64,000 bases of DNA from Proteles cristata cristata (taxonomy: Eukaryota; Chordata; Mammalia; Carnivora; Hyaenidae): NCBI GenBank assembly GCA_017311185.1, contig JAESUZ010002551.1, positions 744,001 to 808,000 on the forward strand, given 5' to 3'. A model generated the notes under the pieces. It was not told the origin of the DNA, searched no databases, and saw only the letters and a list, made by a program, of their open reading frames with translations. Position 1 is the stretch's first letter; each line of letters begins with the position of its first letter. Shown piece after piece: positions 43,341 to 54,969 of this stretch. The translations under genes were made by a program, and so were the position numbers.

Positions 43341-43751
43341 CAGTAAATTGTATACTTTTGAGAACTTTTCCATTTCTTGTAGATTGTCCAGTTTGTTGTT
43401 GTATGGTTGTTCATAGTAGCCTGTTACAATACTTTCTACTTCTGTGGTATCAGTTGTAATTTTCACATTTATAATTTTGTTGACTTGGGTCCTCTCTGTT
43501 TTTGTCTTGGTTAGTCTCGCAAAGAGTTTGTCAAGTTTGTTTATCTTTTTAAATAACCAAATGTTAGCTTGGTTAATTTTTTCTACTGCTTTTCTGTTCT
43601 CTATTTCATCTATTTCTGCTCTAATTTTTACTCTTCCTTTTCTTCTGCTATCTTATAAGACTCTGTTTCTCTTTTTCTGGTTCCTTAAGGGATAGAGTGA
43701 GGATTTTTACTTATGATCTTTCTTTTTTCTTAATTATTATGCTTGTAATTT

Positions 43752-43974
43752 TTAAAAAAATGTTTAATGTTTTATTTATTTCTGAGAGACAGAGGAGAGA
43801 CAGCACGAGTAGAGGAGGGTCAGAGAAAGAGGGAGATACAGAATCTGAAACAGGCTCCAGGCTTTGAGCTAGCTGTCAGCACAGAGCCCAACGCGGGGCT
43901 CAAACTCACGAACCATGAGATCATAACCTGAGCTGAAGTTGGACGCTTAACTGACTGAGCCACCCAGGCACTCC
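43752..43974 (-). mobile_element. tRNA-Lys SINE at edge of old L1
   Basis: Complete reverse-strand copy. Duplication TATGCTTGT[A/G]ATTT at 43738-43751 and 43975-43988, one mismatch. Confidence 0.95.
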
Positions 43975-43988
43975 TATGCTTGTGATTT

Positions 43989-44393
43989 AGATTAGAAATG
44001 GGAGGCGAGTAAACCAGAAAAAAATAACTAACTTAGTTGCACTGCATGATATGCCAGCACAAAACTGAAGCAGATGAGCACTGAAATATGGACAATATCT
44101 TTCTGACAATGAGAGGGAACTGGAAAATTTCCTGGATTTTTTACTTAATTTGTTCAGTAATTATGTATTCATTACCTATGTTGTGCCATTTTGACATGAA
44201 ACAAAGATCCTGAACTTCCTGAAGCTCACTTTCTAGCAAGTTTGCATTGTTTATTTGTCTTCAAAATCACTGAATTTGACTATAGTTATACTGAAGTAAA
44301 GATGAAGTTTTCAGAATCAGAAAGAAAAGGGCTAAATGTCAGAAATTATATTGAGTTCCAGAGAATAAATTTAAATTAAAATCATACTGTTGT
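43989..44393. other. Unique sequence
   Basis: Nothing recognised. Confidence 0.4.
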
Positions 44394-44612
44394 GGGAACC
44401 TGGGTGGCTCAGTTGGTTAAGTGTCAGACTTTGGCTCAGGTCATGATCTCACGGTTCGTAGGTTTGAGCCCTGCATTGGGTTCTGTGCTGACAGCTAGCT
44501 CAGAGTCTGGAGCCTGTTTCAGATTCTGTGTCTCCCTCTCTCCCTGACCCTCCTCCACTCATGCTCTGTTTCTCTCATTCTTGATAATAAATAAGCATAA
44601 AAGTTTTTTAAA
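44394..44612 (+). mobile_element. tRNA-Lys SINE
   Basis: Head GGGAACCTGGGTGGCTCAG, B box GTAGGTTTGAGCCC, CT-rich region and A-rich tail. No clean duplication. Confidence 0.92.
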
Positions 44613-44710
44613 AAATAATAAAATAAAGTTACTTTTGTACTTTTGTACATGATTAGAGTATTTGACACAGCACCCTTAACGTAGTAACTACTCCAAAGGT
44701 GTTAATTCTA

Positions 44711-44924
44711 CTTTTTTTTTTAAAGTTTATTTATTTATTTTAAGAGAGACAGAGATAGTATGAGTGGGGGGAGGGCAGAGAGAGGGAGAGAGAGAATCCC
44801 AAGCAGGCTCTGCACTGTCAGCACAGGGCCCAATGCAGGGCTCAAACTCATAAGCTTTGAGATCATGACCTGAGCTGAAACTAAGAGTCAGATACTTGAC
44901 AAACTGAGCCACCTAGGTACCCCC
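44711..44924 (-). mobile_element. tRNA-Lys SINE
   Basis: Reverse-strand element ending ACTGAGCCACCTAGGTACCCCC, roughly 100 bp from the oppositely oriented SINE at 44394. The pair could fold as an inverted repeat. Confidence 0.93.
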
Positions 44925-45256
44925 GTTCTATCCCCACCCCTTTAAATAAAACCACATCTGGGTGTTATTTTTTACCAATTGTATTTTTTTATGCTTTATA
45001 ATTCACTGGTGTTTGCTTTTTGTTCCATTATTGTCATTCTCCTTCCCTGTTTAAAATTTTTATATTATTTAACTAGTACTTATTTTTTGATTAATGATAA
45101 TCCATTAAGGCTAAATGATGAATCATTTAAAGTTCCTTCTGATGAGAGCTTTAGCTGCATATCATATTTTTTATAATTAGAAATTTAAAATATTCAGAAA
45201 ATTTCATTTTTATTATTCTTTCCAAAAAGTTAAGGAACTTAAAAAATGTTGTTATT
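44925..45256. other. AT-rich unique sequence
   Basis: Nothing recognised. Confidence 0.4.
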
Positions 45257-45425
45257 GGGGCTCCTGGGTGTGTCAGTTGGTTAAGTGTCCGACTTTGGCT
45301 TAGGTGATGATCTCACAGTTCGTGAGTTCGAACCCAGCATCAGGCTCTGTGTCGACAGCTTGGAGCCTAGAGCCTGCTTCAGATTTTGTATCACCCTTTC
45401 TCTCTCTGCCCTTTTCCTGCTCGTG

Positions 45426-45456
<31 letters not shown>

Positions 45457-45478
45457 ATAAATAAATAATAAAACATTT
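45257..45478 (+). mobile_element. tRNA-Lys SINE
   Basis: GGGGCTCCTGGGTGTGTCAG head, B box GAGTTCGAACCC, long TCTC run (about 45426-45450) and ATAAATAAATAATAAAA tail. Confidence 0.94.
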
Positions 45479-46273
45479 AAAAATGCAATTCATTTGAAAG
45501 TGTAGACTTTTCTCTTATTTAAACACTTAACTGTTATTGTTATTGCTTTGTTTCCTTAAAATTAATTGACACTTCTCCTCTATGCTAATTAAGAGTTAAT
45601 ATATAACTATTCTATCAATACTTGAAAAGGATCTTTGATTCTACATTTTAGTATATTTATATATTTCAATTTTATTTATTTATTATTCTAATCATCCTTT
45701 TCTCCTGACCTCTGCATTTGTGTACATTAATCAGTTTGATAAGAAATTCAGTTTTGTTCTACACTATCTTTGGGATAGTTTATGGATATAAAGAACAAAA
45801 ACAAATAAAATAATAAAAGTGGGAAATTGGAATGAAGCTGTAACCACAGCCTATGTGCGTATATTGCAACTTTGTTGATTCATGGCATACATACAATAGA
45901 ATTCATTTATTTTAAGAACACAGCTAAATGACTTACAGTAAGTATAGTCATTTGAAATGCAGGTTTTAAATTTTATTGATGGTGCATAACATTGTGGAAA
46001 CATTACATTTTATCTTGTATTTTAATGTATATTCTACTCTATTATATATTCTTAAGGATTCCACATGATGAAAGTTCTGTTCAGTATGACATATAAAGAA
46101 CTTTTGACAGACATGGTAATGTTATATGCAAATATTTAGAGGATTTAATAAAGATAAATATTTATCTTCAACAAATACAGTGGGCAAACTGACTTAGTCT
46201 ACTTTATTCCAAATAAAATATCTTGGAAAAGTGATATTTCAAACATGTTTCAGATCAGCATAGAAATATTTTT
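45479..46273. other. AT-rich unique sequence
   Basis: Nothing recognised. It would be intronic if exons B and D belong to one gene. Confidence 0.4.
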
Positions 46274-46484
46274 TTAATTTTTTATTATTTGTTTATTTTT
46301 GAGAGAGACACAGAGTGTGAATGGGGGAGGAGCAGAGAGAGAGAGGGAGACACAGAATCTGAAGCAGGCTCCAGGCTCTGAGCTGTCAGCACAGAGCTTG
46401 ATGTGGGGCTCGAACCTGTATACCACAAGATCATGATCTAAGCCAAAGTCAGACACTTAACCAACTGAGCCCCCCTAGTGCTCC
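46274..46484 (-). mobile_element. tRNA-Lys SINE just upstream of candidate exon D
   Basis: Reverse-strand element. Flanks AGAAATATTTTT-like (46262) and AGAAATAGTTTT (46485) form an imperfect duplication. It ends 75 bp before the exon D acceptor. Confidence 0.93.
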
Positions 46485-46558
46485 AGAAATAGTTTTATTA
46501 AAATAACAGAATTCACTATGGAAATGAGCTACCCTGGAAAAAGTGTTTTATTTCTCAG

Positions 46559-46752
46559 AAACAGTTCAGACTTTGGCTGATGGAGTTACTGAAAAAGGAG
46601 GTAGCCAAACTAAGGAGTGGGTTGAGTTAGATGCCTTTGAAGACTCCAGTTTTTGGATTTTATTACCCGATGAAAAAGAAACAAACAATGGAACCATATT
46701 AGTTCCTTCAGTTAAAAAATGTGATATACACTGTGTCATAATTCATTATTAG
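46559..46752 (+). CDS. Candidate exon D (possible terminal exon)
   Basis: The acceptor GTTTTATTTCTCAG precedes 64 open codons ending in TAG. In the phase left by exon B the block reads ETVQTLADGVTEK, then EWVELDAFEDSSFWILLPDE, a sequon NGT, and KKCDIHC before the stop. The composition is that of a soluble or extracellular protein. If the stop is genuine this is the last coding exon. Alternatively a weak donor (GAG|GTAGCC at 46601) would give a 42-bp exon that also keeps phase 1. No polyadenylation signal follows closely before the SINE at 46818, whose tail supplies AATAAA near 47010. Link to exons A and B rests on phase and spacing only. Confidence 0.38.
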
Positions 46753-46817
46753 CTTTATAACAGTAACAACCGAATCATACATAAATTACACCTTTAAATT
46801 AAGAGGATACATTTTCT

Positions 46818-47036
46818 GGGGCACCAGGGTGGCACAGTCATTTAAGCAAGGAGCTCTTGATTTCAGCCATGATTTCATGGTCATCAGACTGAGCTCTGAG
46901 TTGGGCTCTGTGCTGAAAGTGCAGAGACTGCTTGGGATTCTCTTTCTCCCTCACTTTCCAACTCTCCCCTACTTGCATGGGTGCCTGTTCTCCTCTCTCT
47001 CTCTCTCAGAATAAATAAGTGAAAACAAACAAAAAT
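46818..47036 (+). mobile_element. tRNA-Lys SINE
   Basis: GGGGCACCAGGGTGGCACAG head and CTCTCTCTCAGAATAAATAAG tail. 16-bp flanks (46802-46817 and 47037-47052) match at 13. Confidence 0.9.
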
Positions 47037-47052
47037 AGAAGACATATTTTCT

Positions 47053-49942
47053 ATTTCATGTAATTCCAAATTCAAATCACACTTTTTGTTGAGGGTCTCA
47101 TGAGTGTAGGGATATTGAGTAGTTGCCCCATGATGCCTCTGGTAAATGAGAAGGACTTACTGACCAAAGAGATACTTTGGTTACTTAGAAGATCTATTTG
47201 TATTCAAAGAGCCCAGGAAAAAATGAGCATTCTTCAATTTTGTCACTCATTTATTGATTTTCTTTTTTCTTTAAGAATTATATGTTTTTATTAGTAAATG
47301 TTAAATGTAATCAGATACATGGAATGGGATAAAATAAAATTATGAAAGAAATAGACTTTCCTTTATTCTCTGATTAAACTCAGTCTTATATATCAAGTAT
47401 TCTAGCTGCAAGCTTGGACATACAGTTTTGTCTACACTGGGTGGAGTTAAAAGGCACTTAAACAATACTTGCTGATGGATTTTCTTTTTTCAGTTTTCAT
47501 AGCTTCAGTTTCATTTTTAATGACATCCAAATGGCTTTTCAAATATATAATCATTTTAAAAGCTATGATATACTTAAATGAACATTAGAACTTTTATCTT
47601 TTGTAATCTTAGCTACAGTACTCTTGTAAATGAAGGGGATAAATATAAAGTCCTGAATCATTCTTGATTTAAGTATTTCAAATTGTTGGCAATAAATAAT
47701 TAGAAATGAGAAACCACTGCAGGAAAACATCTCCCTGAGCCCATTTATTAAACACTGACGTTTTCTGGTTCAAAAATATTTGAAGTTATTCCATCAAAAT
47801 GTCAAAATAAACCAATCTACTTCCATAAATTAGGTTTGTCTCTTAATATTGCTGAAGAGAAAAAGCAGTAACATGAAAATCACTTGGCTAAGACATTTCC
47901 AGATGCTATAGTTCATGTATACATACATTTAACATTGTATTGGTGCTTATGCTTGTTTATAAAGCCATACAGAGAGAAAAAGCAAGTAGGAAAGCAAAAG
48001 CATGATGATGAGAAAGGTGTATAAAATAAGAAGCAGTCATAGGTCAATTCTGAAATATTGTGAGTGAAATAAAAGTATATTTAACTATTGGACATATTCA
48101 TCTTAGTTTAAAATAGAGAAATATTACTATTTTGTATTTTTCCATTTCTGTGTATTTACATATAAATTTTTCCAAACATTTTTCCATATATTGTATCATC
48201 TTAAGTACCTGGATGGTGCTATAATAAAACCTGGACTAATACAGAAGCCTGGAGTCTGGTCTTCCAAATTCTTTGAGTAACTGAAGAGCTTCAAATGTAG
48301 GAATGCAAGAAGAAGAAATAGTAAGAGAAGAAAAAGCCACAGAATCTGCCTTTAAAGAGGAAGAAGCAAAGAGGACAGAGAAGAAATGAAAGGCTCATTT
48401 CTGTTCACTGTCCTGTTTGCCACCTGATTGAAAAGACATTGCTCATCTCTTGTCCAGCTTTTCCTTGGAAAGGCAGTAACAAAAGCAAATAGGCCAAAAG
48501 ACACAAAATAAGCAAACAAGAAGGAGGAGGAGGAGGAGGAGGGAAAAGAGGAAGAGGTGGAGGAGAGCAAATATGGACCTTGGTGGTAAAGAGAAAGGAA
48601 AATTAAAAATAGAAGAGACAAAACAACTCTCAAGAAGAGTCCTTTCAACAAAACCAAACAGGCAAGATTAGAAAGTGGGACGAGTTAGAAGCTGCAAATG
48701 ACCCAGTGCTGAACAGCAAAAATTTTCCTTATGTCAAATTTTACAAATTTAAAGTTCGCACAAATTTACAAATGAACCTGCAGAATTAAAACTGTCTTTA
48801 AAGTATATATGTGTCCAAGTTTATATAGTAACAAAGAGTAAGTTTAGCAATCTGAGGAAAGCCAGTTTACATCCCCCTCCAAAAAAGAAAATGAAACAAA
48901 CAAAAAAACCCCATAAAACTACAATAATGATGAAATATTAGAAGATCAATTTAACACTAACTGGTTTACCATTGTAAGTCATAGAAAGTAAACATCTGGT
49001 TCTCTATATAATTAATCACAGAAACAATACAACTAATATACACTTGGAAGTAAAATTGGCATTAACTTTAGGATTATCATCAAATAAAGATTTTGCAGGA
49101 CTCAAGTGAGCTAACTTGGAGCCACCAAGCCATTCATATAATGACAACATGGATTTCTGACTCCAACTTGGGCAGAGTAGAAGGCAGTCCTGTGGGCCAA
49201 ACTTGGACGCACCAGAGGCCAACCAGGAAGGAATTCCTGAAAGGATTATTGGATGTAAACTAGCGTTGGAGTCAAAGAAGAATGAAAAGTAGGAATTTAA
49301 GGTTTTGTATAAAGGTATACATCACAGAATGTGTCCTTGAGAATATATGAGATACTGCAGACTTGTTTCTTTTCTTGGCTCTGGTGAGGGACGAACAGTT
49401 GCTAAATCATGTAGATGTAACTCACTTGTCTTCACTTCAACTAACTGATTGATACTGCTGCATGGAAGGTAGAAAGAAATGAGAAAAGTGAAAGTGTCTC
49501 AGCCCTCCTGCCTTGAATGGATTCGCCTACCCTTGGAGTGATTTCAGTACTCACTCTTCCTACTCTTACTGAGCCCTACTCAGTTCTGTAGGGCTGGGTG
49601 AGCTCAGAACAGGGAATAAAATAAGAAATCAACCATGGTAACTTTCCAGCTTTCAATAACAGAGAATTTTGATATGTAAACTTTCCCAGGGCATTAAAAA
49701 GGATGGAATGAGTCCTCATTAATTTTGTCAAAATATCATAACCCTGGTACCAGTATCTGAGATAGTACACAAAAGAAAACTATAGTTCAGCATAAAACAA
49801 AAATATAGATGCAAATTTGTAAATAGCTAAAAAAATCCAAAGCAACTAATGCATAAAAATAATTATTTGTCATCAAATAGGTTTTATCCTAAAATTTGAA
49901 CACAGTTATTATTAAATACCTTTTAAAATATACAAATTGTCC
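47053..49942. other. Unique sequence with a GGA-rich tract
   Basis: About 2.9 kb with no recognised interspersed repeat. A (GGA)n-like purine tract lies at about 48520-48565. No convincing exon was seen. Confidence 0.45.
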
Positions 49943-50165
49943 TGGAGCTCTTGGGTAGGTCAGTCGATTGACCATCTGACTTCAGCTCAGGTCATGATTT
50001 CATGGCTCATGGGTTCGAGCCTCACATCGGGCTCTGTGCTGACAGCTCAGAGCCTGGAACCTGCTTTGGATTCTGTGTCTCTGTCTCTCTCTGCCCCTCT
50101 TGTCCTCCCTTTCTGTCTGTCTCTCTCAAAAATAAACACTACAAAATTTTTAAAAATTAAAAATA
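49943..50165 (+). mobile_element. tRNA-Lys SINE
   Basis: Slightly worn head (GAGCTCTTGGGTAGGTCAG), B box GGGTTCGAGCC, 'gctgacagctcagagcctgg', CT-rich region and TCTCAAAAATAAA tail. Confidence 0.92.
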
Positions 50166-51837
50166 AGTAAAAATATATTAATAGTCTCAATATTTTAAGA
50201 ATATATATCAGTGTTTTTGAAAACTTTAATAGCAGAGCATTTGTTTCAAAACCAAAGAATCAACCAAACAACAAGTAAAAGTTTTAATAAGCTTAAAACA
50301 TTCTACAAAGGTTAAACTTGGTTAAAAAATCTAAGTCTCTGAAGTGCAAACGGCACCGTACTTGAAAGTTAAACATTGCAAATATCCCATTACTTAGTAT
50401 TTAACACTGTTTAAGGAGTTCTGGACAATGCAGTGAGATAAGGCTTGGTGCAGTTGTGCAAAATCTTTGGAAAAAATGTATTTAAAGAAACATAATTAAA
50501 TATAAAAATTAAGATAACATCATAATTCTAAGAATAAAAATATGTAAGTGGCCAGAGATGAGGCAAATGTCCAGCAGAACGTGACTTCTCTATATTCCAA
50601 AAATAACCTTTACAAAGAGTTGAACTTTAACAAACTACCTTTACCTTCCATTGTACTGGGAAAAAAGTAGTTTTGGAATTAGAAAATGGATCTCACCTTT
50701 CTCACCAGTGCCTGCACAGCTAGGTGGTGTTGGGGACAGGGGGTAGAGATGGTAGTCGTTAACTTGCACATGAAGGGAACATCTCTGATGTTCTATCTCT
50801 AGACTTACAGTCCAGGAACAAGCGAAGCTATTTTAGCTTTTGAATTTCTTAATCATATTAGCAATAATGCAAGGTGCCATAAAAATGCTTACTGGTTTGA
50901 ATCCTCATGTGTGCAAAACATAAGAAATTGTCCTGCAGACGGGAAGGTGAACTCAACAGCTTCTTTGTGGCTGTTGTGCAATTTTAATTCTAAAGCTGCC
51001 TGGAACCTCTTCCATTAGAGTTACAAATGATAGCTCCTCACGTCTCATCCCGGTATCTTGAAGGAAGACACCCTTTCATTGAGCTCTAATAGGGAGCTCA
51101 GTGAGAGATGGAAATCAGAAAGGAATTTAAATTCACAAAATTCTCCCCCAAAAGGTTTCACTTACTTAAGACCACCACATCCAACACAGAAATTTAATTC
51201 AGTTGTTATGGTGTAAGATAATCCCCCAAAGCATAATAACTAAGAATGAGGAAGACAAAATAGTTTTGTTCTTTCTTTTTTTCTGCTTTTACAAACTGTG
51301 TGATTAATGTGGCACATTTTGCCATCATTTCCCCCACCACTCTCCGAGTTTGGCATTTAACCAATGAAATGAAATCCATTTATAATTAAGCCATCAAAAG
51401 AGTAGTTTTTTAAAAAAACCCTACTTGATAACAAAGGTGCCCTTATTCAATAAGCCTTTTATAATCCTCAAATTGGAAGATTTCAATTCATCAAACTCAT
51501 TCAGACATAAAAGTCTTAAGACCATGGTATCATATTTAGGGCAGGCTAAATGGTATATTAAATGTGGTAAGCTCCCCATTCTCTTGAGACCTGCTCTTTA
51601 AACTTAAAAGACACTATTTATAATATTAAGATGTATTGAGAATGCTAAAGGGAGAGAATGCAGATATAGTGGAGCATATTTTCCAACACTTTGAAAATAG
51701 TGTTCTAGAATTCCTAGCCACCTTAAAACTATCGATACCTGCTCACCACGTCTGGAGAGCAGTTTGCAATTTATGCCTGAATACTTTGGTACACAAAGGT
51801 AACACATTTGGTGATGTATAAAAATATATGCAAGTGC
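50166..51837. other. Unique sequence
   Basis: No recognised repeat. The plus frame 51636-51821 ends near a donor (CAAAG|GTAACA) but lacks a supporting acceptor. Confidence 0.4.
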
Positions 51838-51847
51838 TGATTCAGTT

Positions 51848-52049
51848 AAAAATATTAGAAGTTTACTTATTTTTGATAGAGAGAGGGAGAGTGAGTGGAG
51901 GAAAGGCAGAGAGAGAGGAAGTCACACAATCTGAAGCAGGCTCCAGGCTCTGAGCCCAATGCGGGGTCAGACTCACAAACCACACAGTCATGACCTAGGC
52001 CAAAGTTAGATGATGCTTAACCAACTGAACCACCAAGGCGCTCCAACAA
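51848..52049 (-). mobile_element. tRNA-Lys SINE
   Basis: Reverse-strand element with a small internal deletion. Flanked by TGATTCAGTT at 51838-51847 and 52050-52059. Confidence 0.9.
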
Positions 52050-52078
52050 TGATTCAGTTTTTTAAAGTTACCATAACT

Positions 52079-52301
52079 GGGGCGCCTGGGTGGTTTAGTC
52101 GGTTAAGCATCCGATTTTCGCTTAGGTCATGATCTCGCGGTTCGTGGGTTGGAGCCCCGCATCGGGCTCTGTGCTGACTGCCAGCTCAGAGCCTGGAGCC
52201 TATTTCAGAGTCTGTGTCTCCCTCTCTCTCTGACCCTCCCCTGCTCACGCTGTCTCTCTCTCTCTCCTAGAAATAAATAATAAAAACAATATATAAAAAA
52301 A
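52079..52301 (+). mobile_element. Young tRNA-Lys SINE
   Basis: Complete: GGGGCGCCTGGGTGGTTTAG, TTTCGCTTAGG, GACTGCCAGCTC, CTCCTAGAAATAAA. 15-bp flanks AAAGTTACCATA[A/G]CT (52064-52078 and 52302-52316). It inserted 30 bp from the SINE at 51848, in the opposite orientation. Confidence 0.96.
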
Positions 52302-52964
52302 TAAAAGTTACCATAGCTTAGTGACTTTCTTCAAACAAATAAGAGTATGGAAAAAAAGAAAGTAGTAAGTTTACAATATAGGAAAACTTGTAGACACCAC
52401 CTTAATGTCATTAGTATGTATAGAACCAGTGATGATGTCAAATCTCTGATGATATTGGTTATTAGTGTCTTCTCTCTTTTGTACATGATCACTGTGGTTA
52501 AAGTTTATCAATTTTATTGATCTTTTCAAAGAAAGCAGATTTGCTATCAGTAATTTTCTCTAGTTTTATGATCTTCTATGATCTTTTTCTGTGCTCTTTT
52601 TCCCATCGGTGTTTGTCTTTTTAAAATCATTTCATGCCAAGAATTAATTATTTTTTAATATTCTATTTTATCTTTTGTGTCGACTCTAACAGATTTACTG
52701 AGCTGTTCTATAATTAGGTCTATAATGCTTGCATTAGGGTTTATAGGATATATCTATAACTTCTGCACTTTGTTGACCAGGAATATTACATCACTTCATA
52801 TATGGTGAAGGAATGTTACCAGAATATACTTTGATTTCTCCTCTCCTAACATTTGTGCTGGTGTCACATGTTTACTTCTGCGTATATAAGTGAAAATATT
52901 GCAATTCATTTTAATGTTTTTGCTTTAAATAGTTATCTAACTTTTAAAGTTAATAAATAAAATG

Positions 52965-53178
52965 TCGAGTGCCTGGTTGGCTCAGTCGGTTCAACTTCCG
53001 ACTTCTGCTCAGGTCATGATCTCACGGTTTGTGGGCTCGAGCCCCACATCAGGCTTTGTGCTGACCGCTCAGAGCCTGGAGCCTGCTTCAGATCCTGTGT
53101 CTTCCTCTCTCTCTCTTCCCCTACCTGGTTTGCAGTCTGCCTCTCTCTCTCTCAAAAATAAATAAACATTAAAAGACA
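52965..53178 (+). mobile_element. tRNA-Lys SINE in old L1
   Basis: GAGTGCCTGGTTGGCTCAGTCGG head, B box GGCTCGAGCCCC, and CTCTCTCTCAAAAATAAATAAAC tail. Flanks share TTTAAAGTTAATAAA (about 52944 and 53179). Confidence 0.93.
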
Positions 53179-53312
53179 TTTAAAGTTAATAAAATGATCC
53201 GCTGTAGTTGTTGACATAGTTACGATTCCTGATACTCTTTATTTTCTCAAGTAAATCCAGATCTCCATTTAGTGTTATCTTTCTTTTGTCTTAAAAGAAC
53301 TTCACTTAAGTT

Positions 53313-53336
53313 TTGTTTGTTTGTTTGTTTGTTTTG
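53313..53336. repeat. (GTTT)n short tandem
   Basis: Five to six GTTT units at the left of a SINE fragment, probably grown from its tail. Confidence 0.85.
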
Positions 53337-53399
53337 GTCATACAAGTATTCTGGTGAAAACAGAAATCAAAGTACACCACAGTAACATTCTCTATCTCT

Positions 53400-53503
53400 G
53401 CACTGATGGCAGTGAGCCCTTGTGGGTTTCAGACTCACAAACCATGAGATCACGAGCTGAGCTGAAGACACATACCCAACCAACTGAGCCACCCAGACAC
53501 CTC
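53400..53503 (-). mobile_element. SINE head fragment
   Basis: Only the tRNA-like half is left in reverse: 'caaaccatgagatcacgagctgagctg', 'aaccaactgagccacccagacacctc'. The 3' half has been lost or replaced. Confidence 0.75.
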
Positions 53504-53716
53504 TTGTTTTTTGTTTTTTGTTTTTAAATAGAATTCTAGGACAGCATTATCATTTGAATACTTTAATGATGTTATTCACATATCTGCCAGATTACATCAT
53601 TTTAACAAAAAGCCAAATCTCACTGTCATTATCTTTGTTTATCTCTGTGAAAATGTCTTTGTTCTCTGACCACTGTTAAAGATTTTCTTTATATTGCATG
53701 CTAAAATATTTTGATT

Positions 53717-53940
53717 TCTTTTTTTTTTAAATGTTTTATTTATTTCTAGGAGAGAGAGAGAGAGAGACAGCGTGCGCAGGGGAGGGTCAGAGAGAGAGGG
53801 AGTGACAGACTCTGAAACAGCCTCCAGGCTCTGAGCCGGCAGTCAGCACAGAGCCCGACGTGGGGCTCGAACCCATGAACCGCGAGATCATGACCTAAGC
53901 GAAAGTCGGACGCCCAACCGACTAAGCCACCCAGGCGCCC
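53717..53940 (-). mobile_element. Young tRNA-Lys SINE in old L1, perfect TSD
   Basis: Complete and CpG-rich, all young-subfamily markers. Perfect 16-bp duplication CTAAAATATTTTGATT at 53701-53716 and 53941-53956. Confidence 0.97.
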
Positions 53941-53984
53941 CTAAAATATTTTGATTATGTGCCTCGGTATGGTTTTTCCCTTCT

Positions 53985-54026
<42 letters not shown>
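53985..54026. repeat. (GT)n microsatellite, 42 bp
   Basis: Uninterrupted GT run inside the old L1, close to the young SINE at 53717. Confidence 0.98.
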
Positions 54027-54027
<1 letters not shown>

Positions 54028-54620
54028 ACCGCGCTCACATAAGCTTGGGGTTAAACAATGTTCTTTGATCTCTGTGTTTACAGTTATTATCAAATTTGGA
54101 AAATGTCATCCCTTCTTTCAGGTTATCTAGTTTTATTTATATTATGTTACTTGAGGTTGTGCTTATAAAATACTGGTCCCTTATCCACATATTTTCATGA
54201 GGGGGGTTCTCTGTGATTTTTTTGGATAATTTCTATTGTTATGTATCCTAATTTACTAATTTTTACTTCTGCAATGTCCTGTTTGTCCTATATTAATCTC
54301 TTCTGCTTTGTTTTCACTTGAGACTTTTTAATTTTCATCTCTAGCACTTCGATTTTTTTGTATCTCGCATGTCCCAATCCTCTCTCTAGCTTCTAGAACA
54401 TATTGAATACTTTTAATGTCATGGTCTACTAATTCCGTCATCTGTGTGCTGCCTGAAAATCATTTTTTTACATATTTTCTCCTTCTTATTATTACTTATT
54501 TCTGTCAGGGTGATCAATACTTTTTCAGGTGCTCTACCTTGTTGGAATTCTAATTAAGATATTTGACATATATTTGTGCCTTTTTGAGGATAAAAAAAAT
54601 TCTGATAATATTACCATACT

Positions 54621-54969
54621 TCTGTTCTTATTTTCATAAGTATGTTACATGTTCAGAGTTTTGTTAACTATTTTATAAAAACAATTTCACTTTTTTTTTT
54701 ACTTTTATGTCATCCCATGTATATGTCTCTTTCTCTCTGTCCCTCTGTCTTTTCATCTGTGTCTATCTCTGTCTCTTTTTATGTATTTATATATATACAT
54801 ATATGTAAATAAAATTTATAAACACAAAAAATCTTATTGGGAAGATAAAACATTTGTCTTTAAATTTAAATAAATTTTATTTATATCAGCAAAAATTTGA
54901 TAAGATTCCCTTATTTAATTTTTCCTTTTAATTTTTCTCTGTAATTTTATAACTATTATCATGTTAACT
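54621..54969. other. AT-rich sequence
   Basis: Low-complexity AT/CT-rich DNA with a TATA-type run near 54790. No gene. Confidence 0.4.

Larger units (their letters stand above)
40170..43740 (-). mobile_element. Old L1, 3' half, minus strand
   Basis: From left to right: an older-type L1 3' UTR ('tgtataaatttaaggtatatatgcgtgatg', 'catccaccatctcacatag'), the ORF2 C-terminal region ('gaacctccataccgttttcc', 'ttcccatcaagagtgcacaaggg'), then the reverse transcriptase region ('cttgatcatggggagtgatgc', 'tttgttgagaatttttgcatc') to about 43700 ('tgctctaatttttactctt'). It is heavily mutated and is interrupted by SINEs at 40960 and 41649 and by one at 43101. A further SINE at 43752 abuts its right end. Confidence 0.85.
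52440..54620 (-). mobile_element. Old L1, 5' half, minus strand
   Basis: From left to right: the ORF2 linker region ('agtttatcaattttattgatcttttcaaag'), endonuclease/ORF1-proximal sequence, then ORF1 and leader sequence ('ttgattatgtgcctcggtatggtttttcc', 'tcaaatttggaaaatgtcatccc', 'ttttcatctctagcacttcgattt', 'gtctactaattccgtcatctgtg'). These match the antisense of an old mammalian L1/HAL1-type 5' region in order. It is interrupted by SINEs at 52965, 53400 and 53717 and by a microsatellite. Confidence 0.72.

Noticed and set aside
51636..51821. Plus frame ending near CAAAG|GTAACA
   Set aside because: Donor is acceptable but no convincing acceptor precedes it. A single splice-like site is weak evidence.
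40170..54620. Old L1 halves at 40.2-43.7 kb and 52.4-54.6 kb as one split element
   Set aside because: Both include the ORF2 linker region, so they overlap by roughly 150 bases of L1 and are better read as two separate copies on the same strand.
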